A stretch of DNA of 38,077 bases from Elusimicrobiota bacterium (GTDB lineage Bacteria > Elusimicrobiota > Elusimicrobia > UBA1565 > UBA9628): positions 1-38,077 of the forward strand of contig JACQAZ010000017.1 of NCBI GenBank assembly GCA_016194705.1, read 5' to 3'. Position 1 is the stretch's first letter. Each line of letters begins with the position of its first letter. Of the stretch, positions 14,886-22,470 are shown piece after piece. Under the pieces are notes generated by a model. That model saw nothing but the letters and a program-made list of their open reading frames with translations, searched no databases and was not told where the DNA came from. The translations under genes were made by a program, and so were the position numbers.

Positions 14886-15400
14886 AAAAGGCGATCACCG
14901 TCGTGCTGGGGATTCTCTTCGCCGCGGCGTGCCTCGCGAGCCCGTCGGGGGCGGTCGAGAAGAAGAGGAAAGCGCGCCAGCCGGACCACAGTTGGTGGAA
15001 GCATTTGGAGCCCTCTGCGCAATGGCTCTCCGCCTCGGGGCCCAAGTCCTCGAGCCAGGGTTATCTCTTCCTCGGTCCGGGCACGTCAGCGGCGGCGACG
15101 GGGTCCGCCCCCGTGAACGCGCAGAGGCCGGCGTCTGCGGCAAACTCGCAGACCCAGACGGCCGCGGCCCCGAGTGTCTCGAACGCGCAGAGCGTCGGGG
15201 CGTCGCAAACCCGCCCTGCGACTCGCGCGGCCGCCACAGCCCTGAGGGCCCAGCCGGCGAGGACGGGCGGCTCGAGTGCCGGCCGGGCTCTCATGTACGG
15301 CACTGGAAATGGTACTAACAGTCTCTGGATACATCAGCCGCCTCCTCGCCGTTGCGATCCGATCACCGGTGAGTGTCCGTGCGTTGGGGACGCCTGCTGA
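14882..15400 (+). CDS. Small secreted Ala/Ser-rich protein with Cys-rich C-terminus
   Basis: The 172-aa product has a signal peptide (MKKAITVVLGILFAAACLAS, cleavage near residue 24, or a lipoprotein-like Cys17). A basic stretch with an aromatic patch (HSWWKHLEPSAQWL) follows, then a long Ala/Ser/Thr/Gln-rich flexible region, and a C-terminal CDPITGECPCVGDAC with four Cys spaced 6-1-4. It starts with ATG overlapping the previous stop, five bases after GGAGGG. It is the last gene of the operon beginning at 11053. The Cys module and low-complexity body echo the two long paralogues, so all three may share an extracytoplasmic structure. No family recognised. Confidence 0.68.
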   Translation: MKKAITVVLGILFAAACLASPSGAVEKKRKARQPDHSWWKHLEPSAQWLSASGPKSSSQGYLFLGPGTSAAATGSAPVNAQRPASAANSQTQTAAAPSVSNAQSVGASQTRPATRAAATALRAQPARTGGSSAGRALMYGTGNGTNSLWIHQPPPRRCDPITGECPCVGDAC

Positions 15401-15418
15401 TTCCTCGCCAGAACGGAA

Positions 15419-15427
15419 TGATATAAT
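15419..15427 (+). promoter_or_regulatory. Perfect extended -10 promoter, near-leaderless
   Basis: TGaTATAAT is a consensus extended -10 element. Predicted start is near 15434, two bases before ATG 15436. No good -35 is seen, which is common for extended -10 promoters. It begins the operon with the hybrid histidine kinase. Confidence 0.6.
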
Positions 15428-15435
15428 GCGCGGGC

Positions 15436-16242
15436 ATGAGCGCGCCCGCCGGGCCGGCCTCGGAGGATCACGCCCCGCGCATTTGGTCCGTCCTCAGAGG
15501 CGCTTCGATCGTCTATCTCGCCTTCACGGTGTCGGAACTGATCCTCGGCCGCGGCCGGCAGTTCACCTCCCCGGCGCTGCCCGCCGCGATGGCCGCGGCT
15601 CTTTGGTTTCCCATGCCCGAGGGCTGGTGGTTCCTGCGCGCGAGCCTCGCGCTTTGCGCTCTGCGCTACGGCGTGCGCGCCTCGCCCTTCGCCGCGCTGG
15701 CGATGATCGCGGCGCTCGTCGCCCTCCAGCGCTGCCGCACGTTCTTCTTCCCGGAAGGGCGCCTCTTCCATTGGGCTTTCGGCGCCCTGGCTGTCTGGCT
15801 GGCCGTGGTCCTCTTCGGCCTGCCGAGAGTCGAACGGTCGTTTTATCCGTCCCACGCTCGGCCGCCCCAGTATGCTGGGTCCGCGCCGCTCGAGCTGATC
15901 CTGCCCCCGCCGATGCCGGAGCCGCCGCCCCGGCCGGAAAAGCCGGAGCCCCTCAAGCCGCGGCCCGACGCCGCCCCGCACCCTTCCGAACCGGAGCCGG
16001 CGCCCCAGGGCTGGCGGCCTCCGGAGCGGCTGGCGCGCAAGCTGGCGCTCGTGCATGAGCTCGCGCCGCAGAAGATCCTGGCCGGCGACGAGAACGGGAG
16101 GGTCATGGAGCTCTCGGTGAGGCTCGACGACCTGCTCAAGGACGACCCTAAGGACGCCTCCCAGATCGAGGGCGTGGCCGACGAGATCCTCGCCATCGTC
16201 AGGCCCGTCGGGCGCAAAGCCGCGGAGCCGGCCAAGCCGTGA
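15436..16242 (+). CDS. Polytopic membrane protein coupled to a histidine kinase
   Basis: The 268-aa product has four or five hydrophobic segments in residues 15-135. A Pro-rich linker (about 150-195, containing LPPPMPEPPPRPEKPEP) follows, then a C-terminal soluble helical domain (about 200-268, ARKLALVHELAPQKILAG and VRLDDLLKDDPKD). Its stop overlaps the GTG of the hybrid kinase gene as GTGA, so the two are made together and it may be a membrane sensor or scaffold partner of the kinase. That is inference from context; no family was recognised. Confidence 0.7.
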   Translation: MSAPAGPASEDHAPRIWSVLRGASIVYLAFTVSELILGRGRQFTSPALPAAMAAALWFPMPEGWWFLRASLALCALRYGVRASPFAALAMIAALVALQRCRTFFFPEGRLFHWAFGALAVWLAVVLFGLPRVERSFYPSHARPPQYAGSAPLELILPPPMPEPPPRPEKPEPLKPRPDAAPHPSEPEPAPQGWRPPERLARKLALVHELAPQKILAGDENGRVMELSVRLDDLLKDDPKDASQIEGVADEILAIVRPVGRKAAEPAKP

Positions 16243-18029
16243 AGATCCGGGCCCAGCTGTCCCTGGCCATGGTCGGCATAGCGGCCGCCAGCTCGCTCGT
16301 GATCGCCCTCTTCGCGTATTTGGCCGCGCGCGAGATCGCCGTCGACATCTTCCTCATGCACCAGACCAAGCAGACCGAGATGCTGGGCGCGGTCGCGGGC
16401 GCGGCTCTCGAGCGCGACGACCAGCCGGTCCTCCAGCGGTACCTTGAGTCCCTGCTCAAGCAGCCGATGGTGGCCTACGCCTACGTCGTGGACCCGACCG
16501 GAAGGATCATACTGCACACCGACCCCGCCTTCGTGGGCCAGCCGCTGGAACGCTGGCGGGCCTCGCCGGCGGCCGCCTCGGCGCTGGAGCTGGCGACCCC
16601 CGTGGGCGTGCGCGGCAGGGAGGCCGGCTACGCGCGCATCGGCTTCGCCGAGGGTCTCTCCGAGAAAGTCTCCCCGACGGTCTCGCGCACCTTGCTTCCG
16701 CGGCTGGGAGTCTTCACGGGGCTGGGCATCGCCTTCGGCATCCTGCTTGGCATCGGCTTGGCCTTCTACATCTCGCAGCCCATCGAAGCCGTCACGGCCG
16801 CCTCGCGCCGGGTCGGGGAGGGTGAGCTCTCGGTGCGCGTCCCGGTCTCCGCGTCGAGCGAGGTCGGGGATCTGATCCGGCAGTTCAACGACATGGCGGC
16901 CCGCCTCAAGGTCATCGACGAGCTCAAGGACGAGTTCATCTCGAACGTTTCCCACGACCTGCGCAACCCCATGGCCGCCATACAGATGAGCGCCGACTAC
17001 CTGCTGAACATGGACCCCGACCGCGACAAGCTGCTCCCCAAGCACCGCACGACGGTCGAGAACATGATGAGCGCGGCCGCGCGCTTGAGCGTCTTCGTGA
17101 CGAACATCCTCGACAGGGCGAAGATGAAGGCCGGCCGGATGGAATACCGCCTCGAACCGGTCTCCCTTCAGAAGCTCGCCAAGGACTTGGAGGAGCTCTA
17201 CGCCGTCGTCGCTCGGCACAGGAGAATCTCGCTGAAGTTCGAGCTGCCCGCGGATTTGCCGGCGGTCCTTGCCGATCCGCAGCGCCTGGAGCACGTGCTC
17301 AGCAACCTGCTGTCCAACGCGCTCAAGTATACTCCCGAAGATGGGACGATCACCCTCGGCGCCAAGACGGCGGGAGACAGGGTCGACATCCTGATCGCGG
17401 ATACCGGGCGCGGCATATCCCAAGAGGCGCTGCCCCGGCTTTTCCAGCGCTTCGAGCAGGACCGCGCGACGCAGCCGGCGGCCAAGGGGGCCCAGAGCAC
17501 CGGGCTCGGGCTCTACATCGTCAAGCAGACGGTCGAGGGCATGAAGGGCTCGCTCGCGCTGGAGTCGGAGCTCGGGAAAGGAACGCGGGTGACCTTGAGC
17601 TTCCCCGCCGCGCCCCTTCCGGCGGCCGCGACGGCGCCCCCGAGTCCGGCGATCGGCCGCCGGGCGAAGATTCTGGTTGTCGACGACGACATGTCCTTTG
17701 CCGAGATGACCGTGTTCGTCCTCGAATCCATGGGCTACGAGGCTCTCGTGATCGCGGAGGGCCGCCGCGCCGCGCAGGCCGCCGACTCCGAACGACCCGA
17801 CCTCCTCTTGATGGACATGGACCTGGGGGGGCTCGGCGCCGCCGAAGTGATCCGGCAGCTCAAAGCGGAGCCCGCGACGGCGCGCATCCCCGTCATCCTC
17901 TGCTCCGCCGTCAAGGACCTTGCCGAGGTTTACCGAGGCTTGGAGAGCGGCGCGGAGTTCTTCCTGCGCAAGCCCCTCGATGCGCGCGAGCTGGACCTGC
18001 GCATCAAGCGCATACTCAAGGCGGCTTAA
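16239..18029 (+). CDS. Hybrid sensor histidine kinase with C-terminal receiver
   Basis: The 596-aa product contains, in order, a membrane segment (about 5-28), an extracytoplasmic sensor of about 130 residues, a second membrane segment (about 163-185) and a HAMP domain (about 186-235). HisKA follows with phospho-His239 in NVSHDLRNP, then HATPase_c (about 340-455) with the N box LSNALKYTP, the G1 box IADTGRGIS and the G2 box GLGLYIV. A receiver domain (about 475-590) has LVVDDD, phospho-Asp526 in LLLMDMDLGG and Lys in LRKPLD. It autophosphorylates and can pass phosphate internally or to the separate receiver protein encoded convergently next door. Start is GTG 16239, overlapping the upstream stop. 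The sensed signal is unknown. Confidence 0.93.
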   Translation: MKIRAQLSLAMVGIAAASSLVIALFAYLAAREIAVDIFLMHQTKQTEMLGAVAGAALERDDQPVLQRYLESLLKQPMVAYAYVVDPTGRIILHTDPAFVGQPLERWRASPAAASALELATPVGVRGREAGYARIGFAEGLSEKVSPTVSRTLLPRLGVFTGLGIAFGILLGIGLAFYISQPIEAVTAASRRVGEGELSVRVPVSASSEVGDLIRQFNDMAARLKVIDELKDEFISNVSHDLRNPMAAIQMSADYLLNMDPDRDKLLPKHRTTVENMMSAAARLSVFVTNILDRAKMKAGRMEYRLEPVSLQKLAKDLEELYAVVARHRRISLKFELPADLPAVLADPQRLEHVLSNLLSNALKYTPEDGTITLGAKTAGDRVDILIADTGRGISQEALPRLFQRFEQDRATQPAAKGAQSTGLGLYIVKQTVEGMKGSLALESELGKGTRVTLSFPAAPLPAAATAPPSPAIGRRAKILVVDDDMSFAEMTVFVLESMGYEALVIAEGRRAAQAADSERPDLLLMDMDLGGLGAAEVIRQLKAEPATARIPVILCSAVKDLAEVYRGLESGAEFFLRKPLDARELDLRIKRILKAA

Positions 18030-18403
18030 GGCGGGGGGCGGAGCAGGCCCGTGACGAGGGCCTTGAGCTCGGAGGCCGAGCAGGGTTTGCTGAGAAATCC
18101 TACGTTCAAGAAGTCGGGTATGGCCTTGCGGACCTGCTCCTGGGGCAGGGCGCTCAGGAAGACGATGGGGATGTCCTTGGTGTGGGTGGACAATCGCAGC
18201 CGCTGATAGACCGTCCCGCCCGTCCCGCCCGGCATTTGGAAATCCATGACGATCAAGTCGGGCTTGCGCCGGGCTATGCGCGCCGCGGCGTTGATGCCGT
18301 CGAGAGCGGCGTCGGCCTCGAAGCCCATGGCCCGAAGCTGGGCGCAGACGATCGAGGCCATGTTTTGGTCGTCGTCCACGACCAATATGTACGGCGCGCT
18401 CAT
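18026..18403 (-). CDS. Single-domain response regulator (receiver only)
   Basis: A 125-aa CheY-like receiver with the acidic cluster in LVVDDDQN, phospho-Asp in LIVMDFQMPGG, Ser in IVFLSALP and Lys in FLSKPCSASEL. It has no output domain, so it acts by binding partners or as a phosphate relay. It faces the hybrid kinase gene, and the two overlap tail to tail by four bases within a CTTAAG palindrome that supplies a stop codon to both strands. The arrangement suggests that this receiver is the kinase's partner. ATG 18403 is placed exactly at the predicted transcription start. Confidence 0.9.
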   Translation of the reverse strand: MSAPYILVVDDDQNMASIVCAQLRAMGFEADAALDGINAAARIARRKPDLIVMDFQMPGGTGGTVYQRLRLSTHTKDIPIVFLSALPQEQVRKAIPDFLNVGFLSKPCSASELKALVTGLLRPPP

Positions 18404-18409
18404 TTCTGA

Positions 18410-18438
18410 TTATTACCAATAACGGCCCCCCGTGTCCA
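18410..18438 (-). promoter_or_regulatory. Sigma-70 promoter of the receiver gene, leaderless
   Basis: On the minus strand: TGGACA (18438-18433), 17-bp spacer, TGg extension and TAATAA (18415-18410). Seven bases on is 18403, the A of the ATG, so the message should be leaderless. Confidence 0.6.
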
Positions 18439-18442
18439 CCGC

Positions 18443-18471
18443 TTGCAAAATGCCGAATGCGGGGTTATACT
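18443..18471 (+). promoter_or_regulatory. Sigma-70 promoter of the TPR triplet operon
   Basis: TTGCAA (18443-18448), 17-bp spacer, TATACT (18466-18471). Transcription would start near 18478, giving a leader of about 17 bases with a GGGGGG ribosome-binding site before ATG 18495. It is divergent from, and close to, the promoter of the receiver gene. Confidence 0.6.
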
Positions 18472-18494
18472 TTCGAAGATCGTCGGGGGGACCG

Positions 18495-19799
18495 ATGCGG
18501 CGAGTCGGGCAAATCTGCCTCTTTACCTTCCTGATGGGCACGGCGCTTCTGCGCTGCCCTCACCCCGCGGATGGGCAGGAAGATCCGGGCGGCCCTCAGC
18601 CTCTGTGGAAGAAAAACGATAAACCGAGCGTGCCGAGCCCGGGGTCGACCCCTGCACCGGCGCCGGCTCCCCCGGCGTCTCCGACTCCGTCTCCGACCCC
18701 GTCTCCGACGCCGGCACCTACGCCGACTCCGACGCCCTCTCCGGCGCCCGCGCCGGCTTCCTCGCCCACGCCCGCGCCGACGCCGGCTCCGGCGGCGAGC
18801 AACCCGGGAGGCTCGGCGCAGACGCCGACGGCCGCCGCCGCTGTCGGCGGCGCAGGGGCCGCGCAGAGCGCGACGCAGACCGGCGGCCTCGGGCTCAACG
18901 GCGTCATCAAGCCCGTGGCCCCGGTTCAAGGCAGGATTCTGCGCGAGATCGGCGACGCCGCGCCGCAGAGCGACATGAGCGGGGTCAGGCAGGCGGCCGA
19001 CTCGCTGGCCGGCGCCTACCCAGCTGGCTCGGCCCCGCAGCTCGCCAACCAAGGATCCGTCCCGTACCTGCGGACCTCGGGTCAGGATCTCACGGCGGCC
19101 GGCGAGGGCCGAAGGACGGCCGCCGGCGACGGCTTGGCAGCCGCCGAGCGCTCGCTGAGGTTCAACGACCGCAAAGGGGCCCTCGATCAGCTGAGCAACA
19201 TCATCACCTTGGACCCGGGGGATTACCGGGCCTTGGCCCGGCGCGCGGAGGTCTTGAACCTGCTCAAGAGATTCAAGGAGGCCGAGACCGACGCCAGGAA
19301 GGCCTTGACCCTGGACCCGGAAAACGCCTTGGCTTGGCAGCAGCTGGCGTGGTCGCTGCTCAAGCAGGGCAGGTACAAGGAAGCCTTGACGGCGATTGAG
19401 CGCGCCGTCCGGGCCAAGCCCGACAACGGCACCAATTACGCGATCCGTTCGTTCGTCAAGTACATGCTGGGCGACGCGCAAGGCGCGATCAAGGACATGG
19501 AGACCGCGGCCGCGCTGAGCCCCGAATACCGCGCGAGGCTTGCCGCCGCCAAGAACGGGGCCAAGCTCTACGACCCGGACGAGGACGACGAGACGATGCT
19601 CGCCCAAGTCGTCTCGGGCCTGCGCGGGCTGCCGGGCTGGACCTTCTTCGCGGGGCTTGCGGCACTGCTGCTCGCGGGGGCTGCGGGTGCGCTGTACGCC
19701 CGGCGCAGCGGCTTGGCCCGCGGCGCGCCGGAGGCGTCCGTCGTTGCGACCGCGCACCCCGGCCGCAAAAGCGCCAAGGAAGAGCCTCTCAAATCATGA
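18495..19799 (+). CDS. Secreted/anchored TPR protein, paralogue 1 of 3
   Basis: The 434-aa product has a signal peptide (MRRVGQICLFTFLMGTALL). A Pro/Thr/Ser/Ala tandem-repeat linker (about 45-105) follows, then a conserved block KPVAPVQGRILREIGDAAPQ through NQGSVPYLR, about three TPR repeats (about 215-345) and a shared LSPEYRARLAAAKNGAKLYD motif. After that come one membrane segment (about 382-403) and a basic tail with ATAHPGRK. The TPR part should lie outside the cytoplasmic membrane, anchored by the C-terminal helix. TPRs bind proteins; the partner is unknown. ATG 18495 is preferred to the upstream GTG 18432 because the promoter and ribosome-binding site lie between them. Its stop overlaps the next start (ATGA). 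Confidence 0.75.
   Translation: MRRVGQICLFTFLMGTALLRCPHPADGQEDPGGPQPLWKKNDKPSVPSPGSTPAPAPAPPASPTPSPTPSPTPAPTPTPTPSPAPAPASSPTPAPTPAPAASNPGGSAQTPTAAAAVGGAGAAQSATQTGGLGLNGVIKPVAPVQGRILREIGDAAPQSDMSGVRQAADSLAGAYPAGSAPQLANQGSVPYLRTSGQDLTAAGEGRRTAAGDGLAAAERSLRFNDRKGALDQLSNIITLDPGDYRALARRAEVLNLLKRFKEAETDARKALTLDPENALAWQQLAWSLLKQGRYKEALTAIERAVRAKPDNGTNYAIRSFVKYMLGDAQGAIKDMETAAALSPEYRARLAAAKNGAKLYDPDEDDETMLAQVVSGLRGLPGWTFFAGLAALLLAGAAGALYARRSGLARGAPEASVVATAHPGRKSAKEEPLKS
18650..18795 (+). repeat. Degenerate PT/PA-coding tandem repeat
   Basis: Short imperfect units such as CCGACTCCGTCT and CCGACGCCGGCA repeat here and encode the Pro-Thr/Pro-Ser/Pro-Ala linker of the first TPR protein. A similar, shorter tract lies at about 21310-21430 in the third paralogue. 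Such tracts can change length by slippage. Confidence 0.6.
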
Positions 19800-21121
19800 C
19801 GCGGCAAGCGGCGAAGCTCTGCGCCTTGACCTTGCTGGCCTTTGGACTATTGTGGCCCTTCGCTGGTCCCTTGCATGCCGAGAGCGCGTGCTCGGGTCCG
19901 AATCCCCCGGAAGACTGTCCGCTGCCAAGGGTGGTGAGGCCGCCTACGCCGCCGTCCTGCACGTCGAACGGCAGCTGCAGCGCGGCGCTCCCCGCTTGCG
20001 GACAGACGACTACCGGCGTCGACAACTGCGGCAAACCCTGCAGCAAGACCGGCGGGGAGTGCACGGGACCCGGTCAGAATCCCGTCGATCCGCCCACTCC
20101 AAAAAACCCGGCCGGTCCCTCCGGCTCGCCGTCGTCGGCGGTGTCGTCGCCGGGCGGCGGCGCGGCGGGCGGCGGAGGGGCCGCGCTCAGCGCCGCGGGC
20201 GGCGGCAACGCCGGCTCAAGCTCCGTCGTCAAGCCCGTGGCCCCGGTCCAAGGCAGGATCCTGCGCGAGATCGGCGACGCCTCCCCGCAGAGCGACATGA
20301 GCGGCGTCAAGCAGGCGGCCGCAATGCTCGCCGGCGCGTATCCTGCGGGAACGGCGCCTCAGCTCTCCAACCAAGGGTCCGTCCCGTACCTTCGGGCCTC
20401 CGCGGCGGATTTCGCGGCGGCCGGCGTGGTGGGCCACAGTCCCGGCGCCGACCGGCTGACCGAGGCCAGGGCCAGGATCAACATGAGCGATTTCGACGGC
20501 GCAAAGCATATCCTCGACACGAAGATCACGCTGGACCCGGGGGATTACCGGGCCGTGGCTCGGCGCGCGGAGGTCTTAAACTTGCTCAAGGATTTCAAGG
20601 CGGCGGAGGCCGACGCCCGGAAGGCGCTGGCCCTGGACCCCGAAAACGCCTTGGCCTGGCAGCAGTTGGCGTGGTCGCTGCTCAAGCAGGGCAGGTACCA
20701 AGAGGCGCTCACGGCCATCGAGAGGGCGGTCCGGTCCAATCCGGACGACGGCACCAACTTCGCGATCCGCTCTTTCATCAAGTACATGCTGGGCGACGCG
20801 GCAGGCGCGATGAAGGACATGGCGGCCGCCGCCGCCCTGAGCCCCGAGTACCGCGCCAAGCTTGCCGCGGCCAAGAACGGGGCCAAGCTCTACGATCCCG
20901 ACGAGAACAATGACTCGATCTTCCGGCAGGTCGCCTCGGGCCTGCGCGGGTTGCCCGGCTGGAGCTTCTTCGCGCTGCTCGCCGCGCTCCTGCTCTCGGC
21001 GGCCGGCGGGGCGGCCTACTCGCGCCGCGCCAAGGGCGCGCGCGCCCCGCTGGAGCCGGCGTCGCCGTCGGGCGGCCCGAGCGCGAGGATCGCCCGAGAC
21101 AAGCTTCAGGGGCAGTCGTGA
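19796..21121 (+). CDS. Secreted/anchored TPR protein, paralogue 2 of 3
   Basis: The 441-aa product has a signal peptide (MTRQAAKLCALTLLAFGLLW). Instead of the PT-repeat it has a Cys-rich stretch (about 30-85, eight Cys, for example SCTSNGSCSAALPACG and NCGKPCSKTGGEC), then a Gly-rich linker. The shared KPVAPVQGRILREIGDASPQ block, three TPRs, the EYRAKLAAAKNGAKLYDPDE motif and a C-terminal membrane helix follow. The cytoplasmic tail lacks the ATAHPGRK motif found in the other two. It starts with ATGA overlap and ends in a GTGA overlap with the third copy, so all three are translationally coupled. Function unknown; probably a set of interacting envelope scaffolds. Confidence 0.75.
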   Translation: MTRQAAKLCALTLLAFGLLWPFAGPLHAESACSGPNPPEDCPLPRVVRPPTPPSCTSNGSCSAALPACGQTTTGVDNCGKPCSKTGGECTGPGQNPVDPPTPKNPAGPSGSPSSAVSSPGGGAAGGGGAALSAAGGGNAGSSSVVKPVAPVQGRILREIGDASPQSDMSGVKQAAAMLAGAYPAGTAPQLSNQGSVPYLRASAADFAAAGVVGHSPGADRLTEARARINMSDFDGAKHILDTKITLDPGDYRAVARRAEVLNLLKDFKAAEADARKALALDPENALAWQQLAWSLLKQGRYQEALTAIERAVRSNPDDGTNFAIRSFIKYMLGDAAGAMKDMAAAAALSPEYRAKLAAAKNGAKLYDPDENNDSIFRQVASGLRGLPGWSFFALLAALLLSAAGGAAYSRRAKGARAPLEPASPSGGPSARIARDKLQGQS

Positions 21122-22413
21122 GGAGTCTTGGTCGCGCGATGATGACGCGGCGAGCCGCCGCGCTCTGGGCGTTGTCTTTGCTGATGGGCGGCGCGTTGCT
21201 GCGCTGTCCTAAGCCAGTCCAAGGCGGTGCCCCTTGCAAACCCATCTGCCGGGGGAACCCTCCGGTTTGTGACGATCCGAACTGTTCCGAAAGCAACTTC
21301 AACGCGCCTGCACCCGCGCCGCAGGCTCCCGGCCCGGCTCCGACACCGACGCCGACACCGACGCCTTCACCGACGCCCGCGCCGATGTCATCGCCCGCGC
21401 CCATGCCGACGCCGGCTCCGACGCCGAGCGCCGCAGTTGCGGGCGGCGCCACAACGGCCGCGGCGAATGCTGCGGGCGGCGGCAACGCGGCCCTGAGCTC
21501 CGTCGTCAAGCCTGTGGCCCCGGTCCAGGGCATGATCCTGCGCGAGATCGGCGACGCCGCGCCGAAGAGCGACATGAGCGGCGTGCGCCAGGCCTCCAAC
21601 ATCCTGTCCGCCTCGTATCCGGCGGGCGAGAACACCCAGATATCCAAGCAAGGGAGCGTCCCGTACTTGAGGGGCGGCGATGGAGTGGCGGTCGGCCACG
21701 GCCCGGGGATGGGCGGCGACCGGCTGACGGACGCCAAGATCAAGATCAACATGCGCGACTTCGCCGGCGCCCGGCAGATTCTCAACACCATGATCACCTT
21801 GGACCCGGGCGACTATCGGACCCTGGCGCGGCGCGCGGAGGTTCTGAACTACCTCAAGAATTACAAGGAGGCCGAGAGCGACGCGAACAAGGCCTTGAAG
21901 CTCGACCCGAACAACGCGCTGGCCTGGCAACAGCTGGCCTGGGCCCTGCTCAAGCAGGGCAGGTACAAGGAGGCGCTCACGGCCATAGAGCGCGCCGTGC
22001 TGGCCGGGCCCGACGTCGGGTCCAACTACGCGATCCGCTCGTTCATCAAGTACATGCTGGGCGACGCGCAAGGCGCCCTTAAGGACATGGAGACCGCGGC
22101 TGCGCTGAGCCCCGAATACCGCGCCAAGCTTGCCGCGGCCAATAAGGGCGCCAAGCTCTACGACCCCGATGAAGACAACGATTCGATGTCGGGGCTCGTG
22201 TCGAGCGTGCGCCGGCTGCCGGGCTGGATCTTCTTGTCCGTGCTGGCGGCGATGCTTCTCGGGGGAGGAGCGGGCGTCGTCTATTCGCGCCAGATCAAGA
22301 GTTGGATAGCGCGCCGCGTGTCGGACGAGGCGGCCGAGCCCTCCGCCGCCGCGACCGCCCACCCGGGCCGAAAGAGGGCCAAGGAACAGCCGCAAAGTCC
22401 CTTGAATACATGA
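21118..22413 (+). CDS. Secreted/anchored TPR protein, paralogue 3 of 3
   Basis: The 431-aa product can start at GTG 21118 (overlapping the previous stop) or ATG 21139/21142, where the sequence lines up with the start of paralogue 2 (MTRRAAALWALSLLMGG). A signal peptide is followed by a short Cys-rich stretch (CKPICRGNPPVCDDPNC), a PT/PA repeat linker and the shared KPVAPVQGMILREIGDAAPK block. Three TPRs, EYRAKLAAANKGAKLYDPDE, a membrane helix and a basic tail with ATAHPGRK follow. It thus combines the Cys-rich feature of copy 2 with the repeat linker and tail of copy 1. It is last of the three; a PorV-like gene with its own promoter follows. Confidence 0.75.
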   Translation: MRSLGRAMMTRRAAALWALSLLMGGALLRCPKPVQGGAPCKPICRGNPPVCDDPNCSESNFNAPAPAPQAPGPAPTPTPTPTPSPTPAPMSSPAPMPTPAPTPSAAVAGGATTAAANAAGGGNAALSSVVKPVAPVQGMILREIGDAAPKSDMSGVRQASNILSASYPAGENTQISKQGSVPYLRGGDGVAVGHGPGMGGDRLTDAKIKINMRDFAGARQILNTMITLDPGDYRTLARRAEVLNYLKNYKEAESDANKALKLDPNNALAWQQLAWALLKQGRYKEALTAIERAVLAGPDVGSNYAIRSFIKYMLGDAQGALKDMETAAALSPEYRAKLAAANKGAKLYDPDEDNDSMSGLVSSVRRLPGWIFLSVLAAMLLGGGAGVVYSRQIKSWIARRVSDEAAEPSAAATAHPGRKRAKEQPQSPLNT

Positions 22414-22457
22414 CGCCCTCGCTATAATTTGGAAATAGCCCCGCGCGCAGGGCAGGC

Positions 22458-22463
22458 TATAAT
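22458..22463 (+). promoter_or_regulatory. Consensus -10 directly before the PorV-like gene
   Basis: TATAAT ends at 22463; seven bases on is 22470, one base before ATG 22471. There is no ribosome-binding site. A second TATAAT lies at 22423-22428. No good -35 is visible for either. Confidence 0.5.
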
Positions 22464-22470
22464 TCAACGC

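Noticed and set aside
15843..18419. 858-aa minus-strand open frame over the histidine kinase
   Set aside because: The plus strand encodes an unmistakable HAMP-HisKA-HATPase-REC protein; the antisense frame has no recognisable domain and overlaps the real receiver gene in a wrong frame.
18650..18795. Tandem repeats considered as a CRISPR array
   Set aside because: The units are short, degenerate, without spacers, and encode a Pro/Thr linker in frame.
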